A DNA stretch of 43,309 bases from a virus: positions 1 through 43,309 of IMG/VR virus record IMGVR_UViG_3300010885_073088; one strand, written 5' to 3'. Of the stretch, positions 27,574-34,210 are shown one piece after another. The notes below the pieces were generated by a model. The model searched no databases. It saw only the letters and a list, made by a program, of their open reading frames with translations, and was not told the DNA's origin. The translations under genes and the position numbers were made by a program. Each line of letters begins with the position of its first letter. Position 1 is the first letter of the stretch.

Positions 27574-28488
27574 ATGGAACAAGTTTTAGATTGGTTGAAT
27601 GAAAATGAGGTCAGGGCTTACCCTTTGCTGGGGGACGCCAGTAAAAATGTAACTGCGTTAACGTGGAATTATAGCTTACCTGACAATTTTTTATTGGATT
27701 TACAGTTATTGTCTACAGTGAGCCTCACAGTCGTAGACCCGCAATTGGGACCATTACCTGCACCAGTGTCACTTTCAGGTTTATTGTATGCTTCAGGAGA
27801 CCTGACGGTGACATTTAGCGCAGCCGAAAATATCATCACAACCTTTGTAGTTGTTAATGCGGCTCACGCGATTTATCCCTATTATGTACGGAATGCTGAC
27901 GGTTGCCTTGCAGTATTCGGTGCCGGTACACAAACACTTGTAACCTCAGGCATACCTGTCGACCAGCTTGTCGTGGTAGACATATCGACTGAACCTACTG
28001 TTTGCGTACAATTCAATGATACTTGGCTTGGTGTGAGTGGTATCAGCGTATCACCTGAAAAAAAGACAGTTGCTCCTGGTTATGCGCCTCGACTACCTAT
28101 TGAGCCTAACCCTACCGTAAGCAAATTGACTGGTGATGTTAAATTTTTAGAGGGCTATAATTTTAGGGTAAACATCGCAAACAATCTGATTGACTTGGAG
28201 ATTAGCTCAAGTTATGGTTTGATTATGAACTGCAGTACATCTTTCCTGCCCGCAAGGTACTTAGATTGCTCTGAGCTTGTTTCGTATATTAACGGTGTGC
28301 CCCCAGACACGCACGGTAAATTTACATTAAACCCAGGTAATAATATAAACATACCCACAGGTGATGTGTTGAGTGCGTTTGCAGATCCTTTAGAGGAGTC
28401 CGCAAATACTCATTCGTTATTTGTGGGTCTAACGTTCCAGTCGACAGATTTGTGCGCTCCAGTCAATATCACACCATCTATAACGTAA
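27574..28488 (+). CDS. virion protein, YP-motif family member 5 (304 aa)
   Basis: It opens with VLDWLNENEVRAYPLLGD, the clearest form of the family signature, followed by LPDNFLLDLQLL like the PDxLxxDxxL of its relatives. Later segments TGDVKFLEGYNFRVN and YINGVPPDTHGKFTL match the GDV and INGVxPD elements. Its stop codon overlaps the next start (TAATG), so the next protein is translationally coupled. The family members probably share a docking domain at the N-terminus and differ in their outer parts. Confidence 0.7.
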   Translation: MEQVLDWLNENEVRAYPLLGDASKNVTALTWNYSLPDNFLLDLQLLSTVSLTVVDPQLGPLPAPVSLSGLLYASGDLTVTFSAAENIITTFVVVNAAHAIYPYYVRNADGCLAVFGAGTQTLVTSGIPVDQLVVVDISTEPTVCVQFNDTWLGVSGISVSPEKKTVAPGYAPRLPIEPNPTVSKLTGDVKFLEGYNFRVNIANNLIDLEISSSYGLIMNCSTSFLPARYLDCSELVSYINGVPPDTHGKFTLNPGNNINIPTGDVLSAFADPLEESANTHSLFVGLTFQSTDLCAPVNITPSIT

Positions 28489-28817
28489 TGCAACAAAATA
28501 GACCTAGAAGACTGGTACTTACCAGTGTAAATCAAGTAATAACTTTAGTTAGAGGGAATCCCAAACTAGCTGAACTGATGCCCAAGCTTTCAGCCCTGGA
28601 TAATATGGAGTTGAGCACTGCACCTAAGAAATCTTGTAACTGTGGCGGCAAGCAAAACTTCACAACCCCAGATGTAAATAAGCAAACCACAGAAAACATA
28701 CTGTCTTCGATGGGTGCCGCAGACTTTTTACAAATTAAAAACATTTTAGAATTAACTGAGTTGTGCTATTATAAAAGAAACACAGAACTGAATAAACTGG
28801 AAATGATTTGCGTTTAA
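28488..28817 (+). CDS. unknown small protein with CxCGG motif (109 aa)
   Basis: The ATG at 28488 shares TAATG with the previous stop, which is why I prefer it to a GTG 36 nt upstream. The protein has a basic N-terminus (RPRRLVLT), then KKSCNCGGKQNF at residues ~48-59, a possible metal-binding or disulfide loop, and a helical C-terminus. It is encoded between structural genes and may be a small tail accessory protein. No family is recognised. Confidence 0.65.
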   Translation: MQQNRPRRLVLTSVNQVITLVRGNPKLAELMPKLSALDNMELSTAPKKSCNCGGKQNFTTPDVNKQTTENILSSMGAADFLQIKNILELTELCYYKRNTELNKLEMICV

Positions 28818-28818
28818 T

Positions 28819-29499
28819 ATGATTGACGAGACTGCGCCACAATTTTTTATGCCTGATGCTTCAGGCGACAGTCAACAGGTGTACAAAACTGTGATTGACG
28901 GACTTGAAGCTCTTCAAGCATCACAGATAATTGCACGGCGCAGTCAGTCACCGTCAGTGCACGAGTCCACACTTACCATAGATGGTATTCCAGGCATTCC
29001 TTTTGAGAAAGGCATACCTAATCCAGATGTGTTCTATCAGGGTGAAGATATCGTATATGACCTCTTTTTATTCCACGAAGGATCCGCAGTTTCTACAGAT
29101 GATTTTGATGTTAAGGTATTGGTTAAAACTAGCAGCAGAGCAGGTAACGTAGCTTGGGAGGGAATTCTTGAAGATGGAGTATATCCGAAACCAAATCAAT
29201 CAGGATATTATGAAATCTGGATTCCATCTAATGCTACCGCCAGCTTGCTTGCAGGAACATATTATCTGCAGGTGTTACTACAGGAGCGTGTTGGTGCCGG
29301 TAAAGGAAAGTATGATAGAAAATATGTGATACTTCAGAACTGCTTTAATATAGAATATAGTAATTTCTCAGAACATCCAGAGACCGCATCTAAAACCGCT
29401 AAAGGTTTGACTCGTGGTGACGCAGAAGCAACATGGCCTAATACGCCAAATACCATCGGTCAACAGGCACATACGCCTACCGCACTATACTTAAATTAA
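28819..29499 (+). CDS. virion protein with Ig-like domain (226 aa)
   Basis: This is the last gene of the structural operon. Residues ~70-160 look like one Ig-like beta domain: QGEDIVYDLFLFHEG, then DFDVKVLVKTS, then AGTYYLQVLLQ. This resembles the N-terminal domain of phage upper-baseplate BppU-like proteins. The ends are polar and probably flexible. It is likely a baseplate or fibre-attachment component. The start is 1 nt after the previous stop and has no Shine-Dalgarno sequence. Confidence 0.65.
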   Translation: MIDETAPQFFMPDASGDSQQVYKTVIDGLEALQASQIIARRSQSPSVHESTLTIDGIPGIPFEKGIPNPDVFYQGEDIVYDLFLFHEGSAVSTDDFDVKVLVKTSSRAGNVAWEGILEDGVYPKPNQSGYYEIWIPSNATASLLAGTYYLQVLLQERVGAGKGKYDRKYVILQNCFNIEYSNFSEHPETASKTAKGLTRGDAEATWPNTPNTIGQQAHTPTALYLN

Positions 29500-29522
29500 T
29501 TTCAGTGTTTTTGCCATTTTTA

Positions 29523-29531
29523 TGGTATAAT
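29523..29531 (+). promoter_or_regulatory. extended -10 promoter upstream of the tmRNA
   Basis: TGG-TATAAT is an extended -10 element (TGn-TATAAT); no good -35 box is seen 16-18 nt upstream. Predicted initiation is near 29538, so the transcript would run through a hairpin, a structured region, the tmRNA and the tRNA. Confidence 0.5.
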
Positions 29532-29537
29532 ATCTTG

Positions 29538-29572
29538 AATAGCGCGAATTAGCTTTTGCTGACGCTATTTTT
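29538..29572 (+). terminator. rho-independent terminator after the structural operon
   Basis: AATAGCG (29538-29544) pairs with CGCTATT (29563-29569). An inner TTAGC/GCTGA stem extends it, and five T residues follow (29568-29572). It lies 38 nt after the last structural gene. It also begins exactly at the start point predicted for the promoter just upstream, so it may instead attenuate tmRNA transcription. Confidence 0.55.
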
Positions 29573-29653
29573 ACGTTGCGGTAACCACAAACCCACTGGT
29601 AGTAGGTTTTCTTGTAATTGGAAAGTAGCAAGATAGAAACCCTGCCGCAACGT
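29573..29653 (+). ncRNA. putative structured RNA between terminator and tmRNA
   Basis: ACGTTGCGG (29573-29581) and CCGCAACGT (29645-29653) form a perfect 9-bp closing stem over 81 nt. Inside, AAACC/GGTTT and CTTGT/GCAAG can form two more stems, giving a branched shape. No open frame fills it. It ends 16 nt before the tmRNA and could be its processed leader, a small RNA or a regulatory element. I do not recognise a known RNA family; a degenerate tRNA is possible. Confidence 0.45.
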
Positions 29654-29669
29654 AAATTCTTTCTTTTAT

Positions 29670-30083
29670 GGGCCCGTACTGGTTTCGACTGAGAGTTGGA
29701 ACTATAGACTGCACGTCGAGGAAGCCTGGTTGGCCTCGTTAAAACACCTAGGCAAAGCTAGTCGTCAATAACATTGACTTCGCCCCTTCGGTTGAAGAAG
29801 CTGATGCAGTCCTCGCCACCTTCGGGTACGCGGACGCTGATGCGATCCTCGCTGCCTAAGGAGTGCCTGGAATTGATTGTCTGCTATTTTCCAGGGTAAC
29901 ACGCAGCAGACTGGTTTGTGGGAGTATTGAATCCTACTCCACATAACGAGATAATGGATAATCGAGAAGTCGTAGCCTGCTTGTTGGCGCCGTCTTCTCT
30001 AAATAAAAATAACATAGCTAAACGTGTAGAGGTTTATAGTGAAGGCGTTCAGGACAGGGGTTCAACTCCCCTCGGGTCCACCA
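29670..30083 (+). ncRNA. ssrA: transfer-messenger RNA (tmRNA)
   Basis: The 5' end GGGCCCG pairs with CGGGTCC before A-CCA at the 3' end, with G3-U70, the alanine identity pair. The TTCGACT segment near the 5' end and the T arm (GGGG-TTCAACT-CCCC) are standard for tmRNA. The tag reading frame ends at TAA 29857-29859 with residues ILAA, like normal '-LAA' degradation tags. By alignment with the E. coli 'TAGTC|resume' site, the resume codon would be GTC (29764), giving 31 residues. GCA at 29752 is in the same frame and would give 35. A clear pseudoknot follows: CCTGGAA 29866-29872 with TTCCAGG 29889-29895, and GTCTGCT 29879-29885 with AGCAGAC 29905-29911. It rescues stalled ribosomes. The CCA is encoded. 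Confidence 0.93.
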
Positions 30084-30088
30084 CTTTT

Positions 30089-30356
30089 AGGGGTGAAGCT
30101 TAATGGTATAAGCAGGCGACTCATAAAAATTGTGCATTATAACGAGAAATCATATAATGAATGATGTCAAATTCGGTGAAACCTAAAACAGAAATGTTAA
30201 GGCAACGCCGAGCGAAGCCTCGAAAGAGGAACGTGTAGAGACTTGACGGCATCCTCCTAAGGCGCAAGCTAAGGAGAAGACAAAGTCCAGGGAGTGAGGA
30301 AACTCACACAAACCTAAATCGCTCGACAGTGGGTTCGATCCCCATCACCCCTACCA
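30089..30356 (+). tRNA. tRNA-Ile(CAU), interrupted by a group I intron
   Basis: The exons are 30089-30124 and 30317-30356, giving a 76-nt tRNA with encoded CCA. Acceptor AGGGGTG/CACCCCT, D stem GCTT/AAGC, anticodon stem GGCGA/TCGCT with loop CTCATAA, and T stem GTGGG/CCCAT all form. The anticodon CAT is at 30122-30124. The anticodon arm GGCGACTCAT-AATCGCT is the same as that of bacterial tRNA-Ile2, whose C34 becomes lysidine so that it reads AUA. An initiator tRNA is excluded because positions 1 and 72 pair and the GGG/CCC stem is missing. Position 8 is A rather than the usual T. The tRNA starts 5 nt after the tmRNA, so both probably come from one transcript. AUA is frequent in the phage genes, which would explain carrying it. 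Confidence 0.85.
30125..30316 (+). ncRNA. group I intron in the tRNA-Ile anticodon loop (192 nt)
   Basis: The core closely follows the Azoarcus tRNA-Ile(CAU) intron: AAATTCGGTGAAACCTAAA, GGCAACGCCGAGCGAAGCC, GTGTAGAGACTTGACGGC, GTCCAGGGAGTG and ACTCACACAAACC all occur in order. P1 pairs the exon CAT with GTG (30132-30134), with the normal U-G at the splice site. P2 is CATTATA/TATAATG. P3 and P7 carry compensated base-pair changes relative to Azoarcus, recalled from memory. The 3' end is odd: the 18 nt before the 3' anticodon stem contain no G, so the intron cannot end in the usual terminal guanosine. No endonuclease is encoded inside. The exact junction is ambiguous by 1-2 A residues. Confidence 0.85.
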
Positions 30357-30868
30357 TTTATCTCGCCTAACGTGAGCAGATTGTGGTCAAATTCCCAATG
30401 ACAGTTAGGACACAGGAATAGTATGTTTTCCCTGGCGTTAACTGTCTTTAGTTTGGTTTTTTTGGGAAAAGAAGAAATAGGGCGGATATGACAAATCTCG
30501 ATATGTTTGTTGTAGCCGCACCGCTGGCACAAAGGATTGGTCTTCTCTGCTTTATATAGGCTATTGGCATGACCTCGAATTTGATCATAGTGGTTCGCTC
30601 CTTTTCTTGCCGCGATTTCTTCTATGGTTGCTTCATTTCTATCTTTACCTTGTAGATGCTTTTTGTGTGCGATACAGGCATCGCAAAAGACATTAAGTCT
30701 ACCGTATTTGTTCGGGTACAAGATAATTTCACAACCTTTACAAATCTTAGACCGAGTTGACCGTCTTTTTGGTTTAATTGTATTGTTGTGTCTAGCGGCA
30801 CAGCGCCTACTACAAAACTTTTTTTGATCTCTGGTCTTTAACTTTGTGGTGCAGGTGATGCAATTCAT
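30314..30868 (-). CDS. HNH homing endonuclease (184 aa)
   Basis: Two zinc-finger-like parts, CITC...CSRRC (residues 3-23) and CKGC...CDAC (43-65), precede an HNH domain. That domain has CQRC (114-117), the histidine in ICHIRP (127), N149, CPNC (153-156) and H157/H162. This is the C-x2-C-bracketed HNH type common in free-standing phage endonucleases. Such enzymes nick intron-free relatives and spread nearby DNA. The gene runs antisense into the tRNA: its last 12 codons are the complement of the tRNA 3' exon, and its TAG stop lies on the last three nt of the intron. It may home the neighbouring tRNA intron, but the target is unproven. Confidence 0.85.
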   Translation of the reverse strand: MNCITCTTKLKTRDQKKFCSRRCAARHNNTIKPKRRSTRSKICKGCEIILYPNKYGRLNVFCDACIAHKKHLQGKDRNEATIEEIAARKGANHYDQIRGHANSLYKAEKTNPLCQRCGYNKHIEICHIRPISSFPKKTKLKTVNARENILFLCPNCHWEFDHNLLTLGEINGRGDGDRTHCRAI

Positions 30869-30897
30869 ATAATTATTTATTATTTGGGTTAGGGTTG

Positions 30898-30939
30898 CCC
30901 CAACTACTTCACTATATTTGTGAGGTAGTTGGGGTTTTT
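30898..30939 (+). terminator. rho-independent terminator
   Basis: A 15-bp stem (30898-30912 with 30920-30934, core CCCCAACTAC/GTAGTTGGGG, one G-T pair) has a 7-nt loop and is followed by TTTTT on the plus strand. It would end the tmRNA-tRNA transcript. On the minus strand it directly follows the stop of the 432-aa gene but has no T tract there, so it would stop that transcript poorly. Confidence 0.75.
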
Positions 30940-32238
30940 CTAGACCTCATTTTCTTTAGCTGGTGCCTGTGCAACGATTTTTACGTTGTGGCAGGTGAGC
31001 TGAATCATAGTCATTAGTTGTCTAATGTACTTCTCATTTATGAACGGTATACCTATACCTAGATTAAGAAACATCTTTCGTATGCCTTTAGCAAACAGAA
31101 AACAACTCACAAAATATCTATCCTCCATCTCAAACGGTACAGCATGCTCTTCAAAATAGACCATGCCGCACCAAACAAACTCATCCTCATTTTTTTTACG
31201 TATCTCTTTAATATCTAATGTGAAGTTTGTGAGTTGTTCTTCTTCACGTTTACCTACAAGGAAATAGGCTTTGTCTCTTTTAATATATGTTCTGCCTTGC
31301 ACAGTAAATTGCTGTTCTCGGCTTTTCATCCAGCTGTCCATCAGTTTTTGCCCACTCAGTTTTTCAAGTTCTAATACTTGGCTGTAGTTGAGCATTTGTA
31401 GATGGTTTCGCAAATCATCATTTCCTTGTTTGCCTATAAGCAACTCGGTAAGATCTTCAGTAAATAAAGAATGATTGTTCTCACTCCAGATTTTGATTAG
31501 CTGTTCTGTAGTAAGCATAGTGGATAATTTGACCGGTGTGTTGTTCCAGTAGTCGTTTTTATAGTTCCATGTATTGCCCTGCTTTATTTTAAGCTCTTCA
31601 ATATTACGAACGATCTCAACGCCGGATTTACCATACCAGCCATATTCACAGTTTAGAAACAATGTTTCACGCTCATTCATATCGTTTAGCTTGGCGAGCT
31701 CTAAAGAGCAAATATGCTTGGGTGAACAGAACGAGGGTATAACTATAGTCTTTTTGTATTTATACTTTCGATCCAAAGACAAGTTAGGAAAAGCTTTTAG
31801 AACTTTTTCAGTGATATAGCCAATCTTATTGTTCAGCAGCTCAGGCATACCCATATCGTTCAAGATGTCTCTAAAATACAAAACTTTATCATGGTATCTC
31901 GCCCGGCTGGTCTGCGCTTCCTGAGCACTCATCAACCACAAGGCCTGATACTGCATTATTCTGGTCTGATCTTTAAAAAGATTCTTTTCAGCATACTCAC
32001 TATAGGGTAAACTGAAGTCAAAACAATCACTGAAGTCTCTGCATATTATTCGATACAATCTGCTCCAATCACCTATAGGAAAAAAATCGAATATGTTTCC
32101 AACAAAATCACTGGTCTTGGAACGAGCATACCAACCAAACATAGGCACACGAACGAAATCAAAATCGGCCGAACTTCCACCTAGTTTAGACACAACACTA
32201 GGTAGGTTTATTTTTGAATTGAAAGAATTTAACAACAT
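30940..32238 (-). CDS. unknown phage protein (432 aa)
   Basis: This is a full-length minus-strand frame with good codon structure and no competing plus-strand gene. The protein is soluble-looking, rich in aromatic and charged residues, with an N-terminal FFPIGDWSRLYRIICRDF segment and a Cys pair around residue 173 (FCSPKHIC). No ATP-binding loop or other catalytic motif is clear. Its start is only 18 nt from the divergent gene at 32257. I cannot name a family. Being on the opposite strand to both flanking gene blocks, it may belong to a separately regulated unit. Confidence 0.7.
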   Translation of the reverse strand: MLLNSFNSKINLPSVVSKLGGSSADFDFVRVPMFGWYARSKTSDFVGNIFDFFPIGDWSRLYRIICRDFSDCFDFSLPYSEYAEKNLFKDQTRIMQYQALWLMSAQEAQTSRARYHDKVLYFRDILNDMGMPELLNNKIGYITEKVLKAFPNLSLDRKYKYKKTIVIPSFCSPKHICSLELAKLNDMNERETLFLNCEYGWYGKSGVEIVRNIEELKIKQGNTWNYKNDYWNNTPVKLSTMLTTEQLIKIWSENNHSLFTEDLTELLIGKQGNDDLRNHLQMLNYSQVLELEKLSGQKLMDSWMKSREQQFTVQGRTYIKRDKAYFLVGKREEEQLTNFTLDIKEIRKKNEDEFVWCGMVYFEEHAVPFEMEDRYFVSCFLFAKGIRKMFLNLGIGIPFINEKYIRQLMTMIQLTCHNVKIVAQAPAKENEV

Positions 32239-32246
32239 AGTATAAT
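32219..32246 (+). promoter_or_regulatory. sigma-70-type promoter for the 353-aa gene
   Basis: TTGAAA (32219-32224), a 16-nt spacer and TATAAT (32241-32246) lie just before the ATG at 32257. The predicted start point is about 32253, leaving a leader of about 4 nt. The -35 box and part of the spacer lie inside the first codons of the divergent gene. Confidence 0.6.
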
Positions 32247-32256
32247 AAAATTAATT

Positions 32257-33318
32257 ATGAGTATTTACAACTTTGATGCAAGCACAGACTATTCAGGCAA
32301 AGAACTATACAACATCACAGCCCATGTAGACTTACCTGAGTACGTTAAGACTGCAGAGGTAGACGACAGCGTCGAGCTTCGGAAGCTACCTAAAACGGCT
32401 TTTGCTGATAGTGAGCGGATGATATATCCCATTAATAGTCCATCTAGAGTTTATGTGAGTAACGCTTACTTCATGAATAAGCGCGCTGATATAGTTAAAC
32501 TATACGGAGAAGACTATGCAGGTCAACTACAAAGCAACATTGAAAAGGCTGCTGAGATCTTTGAAATCTCTGAAGATTTGGTAGATTACAATCGCAGCTT
32601 TAATGAGAAGCAAGCATCTGACTATGTGGAAAACTACATGGTAGATTTTAATGTTTCTGGTATGAGTGTCCCTGTGCAGCTTTATCCTGTAAAGACTGCG
32701 CAAGATCTTTCTGAGTCTGCCGAAGCATTCACCAAGAACATCAGCAAATTCCCGTTCGACATCAGGGTTAAATCTGCTGAAAACTTTGTCAAGGCAGCCG
32801 GAGAACTAGGAGTTGATGATTTGCCTGAGCTGCTTTTGAAGTATGCTGGGATGTATTATCCTGACCTCACCAATCTGTCTAACGAAATTTGGCGTAGAAG
32901 CACAAAGCTCACTAAAGAAGCCCATAAGAAGGTTTATGAAAGCATAAGCAAAGACCTCAGCAACATGACAGACCTGAAAGAAGTGATGAAGGTCGCTGAA
33001 GTGCTTTTCGACATCGAGAACATGGAAGGTCTTTACGACAATGTAAAAGTTGCACAGATTCTTGGAGACCCTGTGGATCGTATCTTCACAGAACAGATCA
33101 CTAAGATTGCATCAGATTTGAGCTACGTCGAGGTTCATGGTGATAAGTATAAGCTGGACGATCTCACAAAGATCAGCAAAGATCAGTATGAAGAAGCATT
33201 CGGCGATTGTGGAATTGACCCCTCGAGCCCAGAGAAGATCGCAGACATTCTTCCTACAATGCCAAGAAGCGATGTAAAGCTTCTTGAAGAAATTACAGGA
33301 CTTCGACCAATTAACTAA
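32257..33318 (+). CDS. unknown acidic protein, possibly virion-associated (353 aa)
   Basis: The protein is acidic and mostly helical from residue ~60 on, with repeated Lys/Glu-rich helices and no membrane segment or catalytic motif. It begins MSIYNFDAS and ends TGLRPIN. The gene has its own promoter and a near-leaderless start, then a 74-aa gene 6 nt later and a terminator, so the two form a small operon. Helical content and acidity would fit a scaffold-like or internal head protein, but this is a guess without a family match. Confidence 0.65.
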   Translation: MSIYNFDASTDYSGKELYNITAHVDLPEYVKTAEVDDSVELRKLPKTAFADSERMIYPINSPSRVYVSNAYFMNKRADIVKLYGEDYAGQLQSNIEKAAEIFEISEDLVDYNRSFNEKQASDYVENYMVDFNVSGMSVPVQLYPVKTAQDLSESAEAFTKNISKFPFDIRVKSAENFVKAAGELGVDDLPELLLKYAGMYYPDLTNLSNEIWRRSTKLTKEAHKKVYESISKDLSNMTDLKEVMKVAEVLFDIENMEGLYDNVKVAQILGDPVDRIFTEQITKIASDLSYVEVHGDKYKLDDLTKISKDQYEEAFGDCGIDPSSPEKIADILPTMPRSDVKLLEEITGLRPIN

Positions 33319-33324
33319 TCATAT

Positions 33325-33549
33325 ATGCCAAATCCGGATCCTCAATATGTTGCAGCATTTAAAGCCAGTTCTAAAAGATATGGTGCTAGTGAAGAGCAGA
33401 TTACAGAATTGTTGAACGCCACACTAGCTATGCATGAAAAGCTGCTAGAGATGGAGCATCTTTCTGTACCGGTTACACCCCACGAAGAAACATCCACATC
33501 AATTCCTGTAGCTGTAGAAACTGCGGAAACGTCGCACCAGGACATATAA
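33325..33549 (+). CDS. unknown small acidic protein (74 aa)
   Basis: This short frame lies 6 nt after the 353-aa gene. Residues 5-45 are predicted helical (EEQITELLNATLAMHEKLLE), and the last 25 residues are a Thr/Val/Glu-rich tail that is probably disordered. It is followed within 25 nt by a terminator, so it is the last gene of the pair. A small partner of the upstream protein is possible. No family is recognised. Confidence 0.55.
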   Translation: MPNPDPQYVAAFKASSKRYGASEEQITELLNATLAMHEKLLEMEHLSVPVTPHEETSTSIPVAVETAETSHQDI

Positions 33550-33555
33550 ACTAGC

Positions 33556-33561
33556 TATAAT
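33556..33561 (+). promoter_or_regulatory. possible -10 box upstream of a hairpin
   Basis: TATAAT stands alone between the stop at 33549 and the terminator-like hairpin at 33573. No clear -35 or extended -10 is seen. If active, transcription would start near 33568 and meet the hairpin at once. Confidence 0.35.
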
Positions 33562-33572
33562 ATTAACTTAAC

Positions 33573-33602
33573 AAGCCCGGACTAATCCTCCGGGCTTTTT
33601 TT
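33573..33602 (+). terminator. rho-independent terminator abutting a start codon
   Basis: AAGCCCGG (33573-33580) pairs with CCGGGCTT (33590-33597) around a 9-nt loop, and a T run extends to 33602. The next base begins the ATG of the 185-aa gene. It ends the 353-aa/74-aa operon and may also attenuate the next gene. Confidence 0.8.
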
Positions 33603-34160
33603 ATGTTTACGAAAGACGACGTACACCTACTCTGGCAAGAAAGTAAATACCTAAAGAAACGCGGAATCGAGCCGCATGGACATCACAATCAAACAACGAT
33701 GTATAACGAGGCGATGCGTACAGGAAAACCTGTAATCGTCAATGTTAGTAATTTGGTAAGATACACAAGACAATATCTGAAGCGTTTTGAATTTAATTTT
33801 TTTATTTTGAGAAGATACTTTGATGACGAACCCCGGACCGTTGTTGACAGAAATGATTATCGGATCACGGCAACAAATCCTATATTAGCACTATACAGAC
33901 CATCACTAGAATTCAGCTCGATCAAGATCGTGCAGCCGTTGGAAGAGCAGATAATAGATGAAACCCAATGGGCGCATACCTCACCGCACACGATATCAAG
34001 AAAACCCCGAGTAACGTTAAAACCACCATTTGGTGTGGACTATCGAACTAGAGCAGAAGATAGTATACCGATCGAACACGTCATGACATGGATGCCTACT
34101 ATTAACACTGCATATGAGGCGGTAGCCGCCCAATTCTTCAAGGATGGGGTGCTGGTGTAG
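33603..34160 (+). CDS. unknown protein (185 aa)
   Basis: The ATG follows the T run of a terminator directly, so a Shine-Dalgarno site is impossible and transcription must pass or start after the hairpin. A later Met (residue ~33, TTMYNEAM) is an alternative start. The protein is basic and mixed helix/strand with several His residues near the start (EPHGHHNQ), and lacks membrane segments. No family is recognised. Confidence 0.6.
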   Translation: MFTKDDVHLLWQESKYLKKRGIEPHGHHNQTTMYNEAMRTGKPVIVNVSNLVRYTRQYLKRFEFNFFILRRYFDDEPRTVVDRNDYRITATNPILALYRPSLEFSSIKIVQPLEEQIIDETQWAHTSPHTISRKPRVTLKPPFGVDYRTRAEDSIPIEHVMTWMPTINTAYEAVAAQFFKDGVLV

Positions 34161-34175
34161 CAGGGATATTCCAGG

Positions 34176-34204
34176 TAGACCTAGGGGTCATAACAAACTA
34201 TAAT
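34176..34204 (+). promoter_or_regulatory. sigma-70-type promoter, leaderless
   Basis: TAGACC (34176-34181), a 17-nt spacer and TATAAT (34199-34204). The -10 box ends 6 nt before the ATG at 34211, so the predicted first transcribed base is the A of the start codon. AAAGG next to the ATG is too close to serve as a normal ribosome-binding site. Confidence 0.6.
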
Positions 34205-34210
34205 TAAAGG

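Noticed and set aside
29918-30103. 61-aa open frame
   Set aside because: It lies wholly in the tmRNA and the first bases of the tRNA; it is a chance frame.
30089-30356. Call as tRNA-Met or initiator tRNA from the CAT anticodon
   Set aside because: The anticodon arm matches tRNA-Ile2, positions 1-72 pair, and the initiator GGG/CCC stem is absent.
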